A stretch of 19,290 nt of DNA, from NCBI GenBank assembly GCA_009776515.1, contig WRNP01000020.1, forward strand, positions 1 to 19,290, read 5' to 3'. Both the position numbers and the translations under genes were made by a program. Source of the stretch: Dehalococcoidia bacterium (GTDB lineage: Bacteria; Chloroflexota; Dehalococcoidia; Dehalococcoidales; UBA1222). How positions within the stretch are numbered: the stretch's first letter is position 1; each line of letters opens with the position of its first letter. Shown one piece after another: positions 1-6,047 of the stretch. Below the pieces are notes generated by a model. That model was not told the DNA's origin. It ran no database searches and worked only from the letters and a program-made list of their open reading frames with translations.

Positions 1-332
1 TCGCGACCAAGGCAAAGAGTGCGAGTACCAAAGACTACACAGTCAGCAATTACGCTGGTCCTGGTAGATACCTCGCAGCTCTGCTGCGGGGTGGTTCATT
101 TCGGTAGCCGAAGAAAAGTATCATATCGGCGAAAGACATTCAAGTTGTTGCGAGTACATGCCCAAAGGAATAAAGCTAATTGCCATGATATGAAGCCAAT
201 TATGGTAGAAGTTCTGTATTGCATGCCAATTCTCGCACCAGTTGCCGTGGGCAGCTGTCAGAACTGGCTCGTGGTGGTAAATACGCGGCTAGGCTAGCTA
301 TATTCGCCTGCCTGTTTTGGTGTGATGGCTCT
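1..332. other. left-edge region without a confident gene
   Basis: No convincing gene is seen here. One forward frame is open from the window edge to a stop at 295-297, but its translation is rich in basic and scattered Cys residues and resembles no family I know. Another forward frame is open from position 3 to a stop at 105-107. It reads as a plausible 34-residue C-terminal tail (ending ...LLRGGSFR), so the end of a gene lying to the left is possible. Neither can be decided without upstream sequence. Confidence 0.3.
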
Positions 333-791
333 TTAATCATCTGCGATTTTGATGTTTAGCTCAGTTGCGATAAGACGCGCTACTTCCTCTGCTACCTCCC
401 CTGTAAAGGCAATGCATTGTGACATGTGCTCAGGCGATCCAAGCACCAGCCCTTGGGTGTGCACTCTGCAGCAGAGCACCTTGTGCTTGGCTTGAAAGAA
501 GTCGTGCAACTCACGAGCAAGCTCCATGGTGCGCTTAACCTTGGGATCCTTAGGTTCCGAGCGTCCAAAAGCCATCCCGAGCGCCATAATTCCGCCTACG
601 ACAGCACCACAGGCGCAGCCGGCATAACCCATACCGACTGGGAAGCCGGAGGCCATGGCGGTTACTTTGTCAGGGTAATCAAGGCTGAACTCATCCCTGA
701 TGGTGCGCACAATGGCCTCTGAGCAGAAATAATCACCGTTGCGGTAATAGTTTTCGGCCGTCTCCCGGATCCGCTTTAGATTCACGACCAT
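333..791 (-). CDS. C_GCAxxG_C_C family putative redox protein
   Basis: A 152-residue protein of the C_GCAxxG_C_C family (putative redox-active or metal-binding, function not established). It keeps the family's Cys layout: C23 in an N-terminal helix (YFCSEA), a GCACGAVVGG segment at about 58-67 giving C59 and C61, then C107-C108 and C126. The length is normal for the family. The ATG start at 791 is well supported by AAGGAGG eight bases upstream. The gene is divergent from arsA, with its own promoter-like site at 835-864, and it is the only gene on this side of the divergent region. A redox or metal role next to an arsenic-type operon is suggestive, but only by position. There is no signal peptide, so it should be cytoplasmic. 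Confidence 0.85.
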   Translation of the reverse strand: MVVNLKRIRETAENYYRNGDYFCSEAIVRTIRDEFSLDYPDKVTAMASGFPVGMGYAGCACGAVVGGIMALGMAFGRSEPKDPKVKRTMELARELHDFFQAKHKVLCCRVHTQGLVLGSPEHMSQCIAFTGEVAEEVARLIATELNIKIADD

Positions 792-834
792 GGCAGTGCC
801 TCCTTATATAAACCATACTTATGACTATTATTAA

Positions 835-864
835 ATAATATGGAATAATGCACCAGCCGGTCAA
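835..864 (-). promoter_or_regulatory. sigma70-type promoter for the C_GCAxxG_C_C gene
   Basis: On the minus strand TTGACC (859-864) and TATTAT (835-840) are separated by 18 bases. Transcription would begin about 40 bases ahead of the start codon at 791. Both boxes are close to consensus. Confidence 0.6.
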
Positions 865-955
865 GTTCTAACATACGATCGTAAGGAGTTGACAGCTATC
901 CAGTTGTGGCGGACGGTGCTATTAATGATACATTTTGCTACGCCTGCCTCCATGT

Positions 956-984
956 TTGACAATAGGCTTGCTATAATCTAATAT
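956..984 (+). promoter_or_regulatory. arsA promoter
   Basis: TTGACA (956-961) and TAATAT (979-984) are spaced by exactly 17 bases. The -10 box runs straight into a palindrome read as the ArsR operator. The promoter ahead of arsR has the same boxes, spacing and abutting operator. A TATAAT at 972-977 lies too close to this -35 (10 bases) to be its partner. Confidence 0.7.
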
Positions 985-993
985 TTCGAAATA
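982..993 (+). promoter_or_regulatory. probable ArsR operator at arsA
   Basis: TATTTCGAAATA is a perfect 12-base palindrome overlapping the -10 box and the expected transcription start of arsA. ArsR/SmtB repressors bind palindromes at this position. A close copy (ATATTCGAAATAT) lies at the same place relative to the arsR promoter. Confidence 0.6.
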
Positions 994-1116
994 ACTAGAA
1001 TAATGAAATTGATTGAAGGCATATAATTGGAACAAATAATAAGTGGTCATGTAAATACTGGGTTATTGCCGTGATATGGCAAGCGAGATTGGGTACCGAT
1101 AAATATAAGACATTGG

Positions 1117-3009
1117 GTGGCGGATGAAGAACTGTACTGGGAGGTTGTGGTGGCTAATAACCTAACTCGGAAAACTAGGTATTACTTTTTCTTTGGAAAA
1201 GGTGGGGTGGGCAAGACGACAATGGCTTGCGCCAGTGCCGTATACTATGCCAGTTGTGGTAAAAAGACTCTGATTGTTACCACTGACCCCGCCTCCAATC
1301 TGGCAGATACCTTTGAACAGGATATTGGTCCCGAGATTATTCCTATTCAGGGGGTACCGAACCTCAGCGCCGTGGAACTTGACCCCGATCAGGCTACGAT
1401 TGCCTACAAAGAGCGCCTCCTGGCTCCTCTGCGAGGCGTACTTGCCAAGGAAAGTTTAAAGATTATTGAGGAACAACTTGACTCTCCCTGCACGGCCGAG
1501 ATGGCTTCCTTTGAACGCTTCGTTGACTTCTTGTGCAAGCCTGACTTTGACATTGTCATCTTTGATACCGCCCCTACAGGTCATACCTTGCGCCTCGTCC
1601 AGCTCCCAGGCGAATGGAGTACGGTCATTGAAAATGCCGTAAGAGGCGGGCATAACGGTCAGACCTGTGTGGGTCCGGCCACCGCTTTAGGAGATTCCAA
1701 GCTTAAATTCGACCGTGCCCTGGAGGCGATGCGCCGTCCGGAGGAGACTAATTTTATCTTTGTCTTGCGTCCGGAAGTCACGTGTATTTATGAGACGAGA
1801 CGGGCAGTCGATGAGTTGCAAAAACTTGGTATCAACTCGCAGGAACTCATTGTGAACGGAGTCTATCCTGCAGAGGCCTGCAACAACCCGTTTATGATTC
1901 ATCGCTATGCTTGTATGCAGATGTTGCTGAACGAGATTAAGAGCGGCTTCGCCCTGCCGATTCGAATTATTGAACTTGCCTCTGGTGAGATCAAAGGACA
2001 TGAGGCGCTTCGAGAAATAGCTGGAAGGCTTTACGGGAACCCGCTTATTCCGAATGATCATGTTCCGGTGGTGCCGACTACCTCCAGGATGCCTGAGTGG
2101 ACAGACTATCCCGAGGTCGATTCTGTGGTCGAGAAATTGCTTACGCCCCAGAATGGCCAGCGTCGCACCATCTTTTTTGCGGGCAAAGGTGGGGTGGGCA
2201 AGACCTCCGTGGCCGCAGCCACTAGCCTTTGGGTGGCGCAACGGGGCTTTCGGACGCTTCTGGTCACAACTGATCCGGCCTCCCATCTAACCCAGGTCTT
2301 TGAGCAGGAAATCACCAACGAGCCGACACTGATCTCGGGCGAGCGGAATCTTTGGGTAGCCCGCATTGATCCGCCTCAGGCTGCCCGGAAATACAAGGAA
2401 CGGGTGATGGAGGAGATGCGTGGAAAATACGACCTTAGGCGCTTACAAGCTATTGAGGAGGAGCTGAATTCTCCTTGTACGGAGGAAATGGCGACTTTTG
2501 AGGAATTCATTGCCTTCGCAGCATGTTATGATTATCAAGTGGTGATCTTTGATACCGCGCCCACCGGGCATACGTTACGGCTTCTACGGCTGCCGATGGA
2601 CTGGAGCAAACAGCTCGAAATCAAGATCTACACCAATACGGAGTCAGAGGCAGATAGGGCGACCAAATCCCGCTTTGGGGAAGTCATTAGCATGATGCAA
2701 GACCCCGCCCAGACGACCTTTGGTTTTGTTATGTATCCCGAAAGCACTCCCATTGAGGAAGCTACTCGGGCTGTGAATGAGCTTCGCGGCATCGGCATTG
2801 AAGCTGGTCTGGTTGTAGCCAATTTGATTCTGCCGCCGGACATTCTGACGAATGATTTCTTGAAGCAGCGGTGGGTTATGCAGGAGAAGTACCTCGGTGA
2901 GATGCGGCAACGTTTTCGCATCCCAATTGTGAGATCACAGCTTATGGCAGACGACCTGATCGGACTTGAGAGACTAATCCGTGCTGGGTTGTCTATCTAT
3001 GGAACATGA
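1117..3009 (+). CDS. arsA: ArsA-type arsenite-stimulated ATPase, tandem duplicated
   Basis: A 630-residue ArsA with two homologous halves, as in the enterobacterial plasmid enzyme. Each half has a deviant Walker A loop (GKGGVGKTT at 27-35, GKGGVGKTS at 356-364), a VTTDPAS segment and the ArsA signature DTAPTGHTLRL (150-160, 479-489). The Cys residues matching the three metalloid ligands C113, C172 and C422 of E. coli ArsA are kept: C125 (SPCTAEM), C184 (GQTCVGP) and C454 (SPCTEEM). Catalytic and metalloid-sensing functions should therefore be intact. In known systems ArsA powers the ArsB pump and receives As(III) from ArsD, but no pump is encoded here. GTG at 1117 lacks a clear ribosome site. 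GTG at 1150, five bases after GGGAGG, is an alternative start that would shorten the protein by 11 residues. First gene of a rightward run with arsR and arsD. Confidence 0.93.
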   Translation: MADEELYWEVVVANNLTRKTRYYFFFGKGGVGKTTMACASAVYYASCGKKTLIVTTDPASNLADTFEQDIGPEIIPIQGVPNLSAVELDPDQATIAYKERLLAPLRGVLAKESLKIIEEQLDSPCTAEMASFERFVDFLCKPDFDIVIFDTAPTGHTLRLVQLPGEWSTVIENAVRGGHNGQTCVGPATALGDSKLKFDRALEAMRRPEETNFIFVLRPEVTCIYETRRAVDELQKLGINSQELIVNGVYPAEACNNPFMIHRYACMQMLLNEIKSGFALPIRIIELASGEIKGHEALREIAGRLYGNPLIPNDHVPVVPTTSRMPEWTDYPEVDSVVEKLLTPQNGQRRTIFFAGKGGVGKTSVAAATSLWVAQRGFRTLLVTTDPASHLTQVFEQEITNEPTLISGERNLWVARIDPPQAARKYKERVMEEMRGKYDLRRLQAIEEELNSPCTEEMATFEEFIAFAACYDYQVVIFDTAPTGHTLRLLRLPMDWSKQLEIKIYTNTESEADRATKSRFGEVISMMQDPAQTTFGFVMYPESTPIEEATRAVNELRGIGIEAGLVVANLILPPDILTNDFLKQRWVMQEKYLGEMRQRFRIPIVRSQLMADDLIGLERLIRAGLSIYGT

Positions 3010-3014
3010 GCTCT

Positions 3015-3047
3015 CTTGCGGCGCTGAGCTTAGAACAGGGCCGCAAG
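3015..3047 (+). repeat. perfect 8-bp hairpin between arsA and arsR
   Basis: CTTGCGGC (3015-3022) and GCCGCAAG (3040-3047) are exact inverted repeats five bases after the arsA stop, with a 17-base loop. There is no clean T-run after it, so it may stabilise the arsA mRNA end or partly terminate transcription, not act as a classic terminator. The next promoter begins 33 bases downstream. Confidence 0.5.
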
Positions 3048-3079
3048 TGGTTTAGGCGGCTAGCGTGATTGGTAAGTGC

Positions 3080-3108
3080 TTGACAAATCCTGTTGGGTAT
3101 ACTAATAT
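3080..3108 (+). promoter_or_regulatory. internal promoter of arsR
   Basis: TTGACA (3080-3085), 17 bases, then TAATAT (3103-3108), the same architecture as the arsA promoter. The expected start of transcription, about 3114-3116, coincides with the ATG at 3116, so the arsR message may have little or no leader. Confidence 0.65.
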
Positions 3109-3127
3109 TCGAAATATGTCGAAATAT
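3106..3127 (+). promoter_or_regulatory. probable ArsR operator overlapping the arsR start codon
   Basis: A near-palindrome TATTCGAAATA starts in the -10 box, and the block CGAAATAT occurs twice, 10 bases apart (3110-3117 and 3120-3127), one helical turn. The core matches the palindrome at 982-993. It covers the -10 box, the start site and the first codons of arsR, which implies tight autorepression. Confidence 0.55.
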
Positions 3128-3454
3128 CATGATGCCGATTTGGCTCAGATGCCTAATCTTTTCAAAGCACTGGCCAACCCCCATCGCTTGCAGATCTTTA
3201 TGCGACTGGCTAGCCGTCAGGTGGATCTTTCTGGCGGTAGCGATTGTGATGGCCAAATCTGTGCTTGCGTTGGGGCGCTGGGTAGGGACCTAAGTCTTGC
3301 TCCATCTACGGTGTCGCACCATATTAAGGTGCTTGCTCAGGCAGGACTTATCAAAATGACTCGTAGGGGGCAGATGGTAGAGTGTCAAGTTGACCCAGTG
3401 GTTGTCAGGATACTGGCAGATTACTTCCTGGGCTTGGTTGGCTCGGAGCCTTAG
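3116..3454 (+). CDS. arsR: ArsR family metalloregulatory repressor
   Basis: A 112-residue winged-helix repressor of the ArsR/SmtB family. NLFKALANPHRLQIF (14-28) is the classic start of the fold. The recognition helix lies in SLAPSTVSHHIKVL (60-73), followed by a wing around MTRRGQMVEC (81-90). A Cys cluster just before the DNA-binding helix (C44, C49, C51, in CDGQICAC) resembles the As(III) site of ArsR proteins, so it should release DNA on binding As(III) or a similar thiophilic metalloid. The frame is open further upstream, to a GTG at 3065, but that reading would run through the promoter. ATG 3116 is preferred and ATG 3149 is possible. Expected targets are the two TTCGAAATA sites, at 982 and 3106. 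Confidence 0.9.
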   Translation: MSKYHDADLAQMPNLFKALANPHRLQIFMRLASRQVDLSGGSDCDGQICACVGALGRDLSLAPSTVSHHIKVLAQAGLIKMTRRGQMVECQVDPVVVRILADYFLGLVGSEP

Positions 3455-3491
3455 TCCTGACGATATTTGATCCACATAAGGAGAAAATGTG

Positions 3492-3788
3492 ATGAGGGAG
3501 ATCATTCTCTACGAACCAACCCTATGTTGCTCAAGCGGTGTCTGTGGGCCTAACCCTGACCAGGCACTGATCGCCTTGCAGGATACCATTGCCAGCGTTA
3601 AGGAGCGTGGCGTTGTTGTAGAGCGCTTCCAGATTACCACTCATCCTCGCAAATTTACGGAGAATGCCGATGTGATGAAACTTATGCAGCAGCGGCAACT
3701 TGAGGCTTTGCCCATCACTGTTGTAGACAGCAAGATCATCAAGGCAGGTAGCTATCCATCTTTGGCTGAACTATTGCCATATCTCTAG
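3492..3788 (+). CDS. arsD: ArsD arsenite metallochaperone
   Basis: A 98-residue thioredoxin-fold protein of the ArsD family, which takes As(III) and Sb(III) from cytoplasmic thiols and passes them to ArsA. Starting at ATG 3492, the metalloid-binding Cys fall at 12, 13 and 18 (LCCSSGVCGP), the numbering of E. coli ArsD, so this start is preferred over GTG 3489. The ribosome site AAGGAG at 3478-3483 fits. The trailing LPITVVDSKIIKAGSYPS segment is typical of the family. The later Cys pairs found in some ArsD proteins are absent, but these are not universally conserved. It lies 37 bases after arsR and is presumably in the same transcript. Confidence 0.92.
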   Translation: MREIILYEPTLCCSSGVCGPNPDQALIALQDTIASVKERGVVVERFQITTHPRKFTENADVMKLMQQRQLEALPITVVDSKIIKAGSYPSLAELLPYL

Positions 3789-3839
3789 GGCATCTGGTCA
3801 ATCTTTGGTATAGGTGTAGCGGCAGAAAGGAAAAGTATA

Positions 3840-4322
3840 GTGAGCGAAGGTACTATTCCTGGTGTGAACTTGGGCCCGAAAGGCAAAATACTCGTTACAT
3901 CAATTGTCATTTTGATAGCCCTTGGTTTGGCCGCTAGCTCCTCAATGAAGTATGAGTCGCGCAATAGAACAGGAGACGCAGTTCGGCCGCCTCCAACCTA
4001 TACGGGGAGTGCCCCTTTGGCTATTACTAGTGCTATGGAGGCAATTGAGTCCAATAACGATTTCATTCTGGTCTATACCCCGTGTGTAGACGAGGCTATC
4101 AATGCCTCTATCCTCAATATTGCCATCACGTCGGCTGATAGGATACGAAGTGTCGATCGCATCTACGTGGGGGTTTATATTTTACCTCAAAACGATGGCT
4201 TGGATTATCCGACATTGATGGTGCGCTATCTCGCCGCAACAAACATGCAGTATACTTTCCGCTCCGGGATCACCGAGGACGCAATTTATAACCAATATCT
4301 AAACTACAAGTTCATGCACTAG
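3840..4322 (+). CDS. membrane-anchored protein of unknown function, possibly thioredoxin-like
   Basis: I do not recognise a family in this 160-residue protein. It has one membrane segment at about 16-34, then a Pro/Thr-rich linker (48-60) and a domain of about 100 residues that should lie outside the membrane. The segment NDFILVYTPCVDEAINASI (72-91) looks like the beta-strand plus Cys-loop-helix start of a thioredoxin-type fold. However, there is only one Cys (C82) instead of CxxC, so the assignment is a guess. GTG 3840 follows AAGGAAAAG. The stop is six bases ahead of the CcdA-like gene, so the two are almost certainly co-translated. It is a candidate partner that accepts electrons from the CcdA-like protein or binds a thiol or metalloid outside. 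Confidence 0.75.
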   Translation: MSEGTIPGVNLGPKGKILVTSIVILIALGLAASSSMKYESRNRTGDAVRPPPTYTGSAPLAITSAMEAIESNNDFILVYTPCVDEAINASILNIAITSADRIRSVDRIYVGVYILPQNDGLDYPTLMVRYLAATNMQYTFRSGITEDAIYNQYLNYKFMH

Positions 4323-4328
4323 AGGGGG

Positions 4329-5048
4329 ATGGCAAGCGCGATGGATTGGATGACAGAGGTCCTGAAAAGCGGCACATTTGGCATCACGGTACTGGTAGCC
4401 TCTTTCCTTTTTGGTTTGTCATCTGCTGCGACGACTGCTTCTTGCGGTGGCATTCCGGCCATGCTCGTTATTGTGGGTTATACGGCTTCTGAGAAAGGTG
4501 GGCGCAGGCAACTCTTTTTGGCAGTGACTGCTTTTCTTTTGACTTCTGTGCTTGCCCTGGCGACCCTGGGAGCGCTAACAGCTCACTATGGTGGAGCCTT
4601 GTTTGCCAGAACGGGCAGCATTGGCTTCTACGGGAAAAAAATGGCGGGATTGGTTGCGCTACTTATAGGGTTAATATCTCTTGATCTTGCACCTTTTCGC
4701 CTTCCGAGCATTAAGATAGCAACGGGCAAACTTCCTGGGGGCGTGCTTGGGGCTATGCTGGTCGGCCTTAGTGTGGGTGTGGCCACGGCTGGGTGTGCGG
4801 CGACATGTTCACCCTTGCAGCTCCCCATTGTATTAGGCCTGGCTGCTTTGCGTGGTCAAATGATCGAGGGGGCAGTTATTCTGACGTTGTTTGCTTTGGG
4901 TTTTACCATGCCTTTGGTGGCCATTATGTTGGGCATCGGCTTAGGCAAGACAGCTAAGTTTATGGAAAAACTTGATCGCCCCCTACGCCTGATATCTGGG
5001 CTTTTCTTGGTCGGGATTGGCATCTGGTTCATGACGCTCGCCAACTAG
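4329..5048 (+). CDS. CcdA/DsbD-like transmembrane thiol electron transporter
   Basis: A 239-residue integral membrane protein with about six hydrophobic segments, resembling the CcdA/DsbD beta-domain family, which carries electrons from cytoplasmic thioredoxin across the membrane to outside dithiol proteins. The expected redox pair is present: C39 in the first segment (ASCGGIP) and C160 in the fourth (CAATCSPLQLP), with an extra C156. The family usually has PC motifs, and here the Pro residues follow the Cys. The ATG at 4329 comes after AGAGGGGG. It is tightly coupled to the upstream membrane-anchored protein. No cytochrome c gene, the usual CcdA client, is present. The only visible outside dithiol candidate is the lipoprotein encoded at 5375. 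Confidence 0.8.
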   Translation: MASAMDWMTEVLKSGTFGITVLVASFLFGLSSAATTASCGGIPAMLVIVGYTASEKGGRRQLFLAVTAFLLTSVLALATLGALTAHYGGALFARTGSIGFYGKKMAGLVALLIGLISLDLAPFRLPSIKIATGKLPGGVLGAMLVGLSVGVATAGCAATCSPLQLPIVLGLAALRGQMIEGAVILTLFALGFTMPLVAIMLGIGLGKTAKFMEKLDRPLRLISGLFLVGIGIWFMTLAN

Positions 5049-5374
5049 TGTCTAGTTGTAAATCAAGCCGCCAGGTAACCTTGGGATTTACTGCGCGATA
5101 TGGATAAGGGGAATTGAGCATCGAAAAACACAAGCCATAGATGGCGGATTAATGGATCATAATGGTTAATACTAACATAATTGTCAGGTAGTCTCTAGTA
5201 ATCATGGAAAATTCGGATATTCTGGCTCTGAAGGAAACATAAAAGCTCATCGAAACCAAATATCTAGATGCTAGCACTAGTTTAGCTGTGGCAAGGAGTC
5301 GGTCAAGAAAATAAAAAAGAGATGTGGCTGTAAGGTTTTCTAAGGTAGCCAGAGACTGTGTATAAGGGGGATAT
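5049..5374 (+). other. 326-base gap between the CcdA-like gene and the lipoyl lipoprotein gene
   Basis: No complete gene is seen. One forward frame from ATG 5204 has a TAA at 5240-5242 and then stays open to a TAA at 5312-5314. Both halves look protein-like, so it may be a decayed short gene, but no ribosome site precedes it. I found no promoter with two good boxes and no terminator, so whether the ars-like genes and the lipoyl genes share a transcript is open. The ribosome site AAGGGGG (5364-5370) for the next gene is clear. Confidence 0.4.
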
Positions 5375-6034
5375 ATGCTCGATAATTCAGAAAAGCTTTC
5401 CCGCAGGGAATTCCTCAAAGCAGCGGGAATAGTTACGGGTGGAGTGGCCCTAGGGTCGCTGTCACTGCTTACGGCGTGTCAAGAAGGGGCAGGAGTGACT
5501 CGTGTTCCTTCGTCCACAGTGACTCCTCTTGTTCCAACTACTATCCCAGCTGGCGAGGTATATGTGCCGCCAGATACATATCCCCCGCTTCTGAGTGAGA
5601 GATATGGCTGCAAAGCCGGGGTGGCTGCCGACAGATGGTATACCCCGGATCATATCTGGGTTTTAGAAATCGAAGGTGACCGGGTTGTCCTTGGCATCAC
5701 GGACAAAATGCAGGAGATCACAAACAATGTTACCATTCTGCGGAATATGTATAAAGAAGGCGACATTGTGCGCAAGGGAGCTATATTTGCAGCGATAGAA
5801 GCCTGGAAATTAAACACTGATCTCATCACTCCTGTGAGCGGCAAAATTCTTCAACTGAACCACGAGATTGAAGCGATACCAAGAATGATTAACACTTTCC
5901 CATACTCTTATGGCTGGCTGGCGGTCGTACAGCTCACCAACTCTCAGGAGCTGGAAGAGCTCATTGGGCCTGGGTACTATGCCTATCTTCAGGCTGTAGA
6001 TATCCCGCTGATTGTTCCGCCCATGCGCTTTTAG
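5375..6034 (+). CDS. TAT-exported lipoprotein with a lipoyl H-protein (GcvH-like) domain
   Basis: A 219-residue protein in three parts. Residues 1-35 form a twin-arginine signal (SRREFLK at 9-15, hydrophobic 16-32) ending in a lipobox LTAC, with C35 as lipid site. Residues 36-75 are a Pro/Thr-rich tether. Residues 88-210 form a glycine-cleavage H-protein domain: YTPDHIWV (89-96), VLGITDKMQ (105-113), the lipoylation loop EAWKLNTDL (142-150) with K145 as the modified lysine, TPVSGKI (152-158) and FPYSYGWL. Ordinary GcvH is cytoplasmic, about 130 residues, and has ESVKA at the loop. No gcvT or gcvP is nearby. Lipoylation should occur in the cytoplasm, and the TAT route exports folded proteins, which would suit a pre-modified protein. 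LipB and LipA are encoded directly downstream. The likely role is a surface-anchored lipoamide dithiol carrier. An extra C79 lies just before the domain. Confidence 0.85.
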   Translation: MLDNSEKLSRREFLKAAGIVTGGVALGSLSLLTACQEGAGVTRVPSSTVTPLVPTTIPAGEVYVPPDTYPPLLSERYGCKAGVAADRWYTPDHIWVLEIEGDRVVLGITDKMQEITNNVTILRNMYKEGDIVRKGAIFAAIEAWKLNTDLITPVSGKILQLNHEIEAIPRMINTFPYSYGWLAVVQLTNSQELEELIGPGYYAYLQAVDIPLIVPPMRF

Positions 6035-6047
6035 GGGCGAGATGCGC

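Larger units (their letters stand above)
792..1116. other. divergent intergenic regulatory region
   Basis: This 325-base AT-rich stretch separates the leftward C_GCAxxG_C_C gene from the rightward arsA gene. It holds two back-to-back promoters (835-864 minus, 956-984 plus) and a palindromic operator (982-993). From the rightward start site near 990 to the arsA start lies a leader of about 125 bases. I see no strong hairpin or small ORF in that leader. Confidence 0.6.

Noticed and set aside
19..297. 92-residue forward ORF at the left edge
   Set aside because: No ribosome site, odd composition and no resemblance to a protein family. A different frame of the same DNA also looks like a possible gene end.
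972..977. TATAAT as the -10 box of arsA
   Set aside because: Only 10 bases from TTGACA. TAATAT at 979 has the 17-base spacing that is repeated at the arsR promoter.
1687..2286. 199-residue leftward ORF inside arsA
   Set aside because: It lies wholly within a gene with intact domains on the other strand and reads like an antisense shadow.
5149..5418. 89-residue leftward ORF in the gap before the lipoyl lipoprotein gene
   Set aside because: It overlaps the signal sequence of a well-supported gene on the other strand, has no ribosome site and no family features.
5375..6034. Ordinary glycine-cleavage GcvH
   Set aside because: It carries a TAT/lipoprotein signal and tether, has EAWK in place of ESVK, and no gcvT, gcvP or lpd lies in the window.
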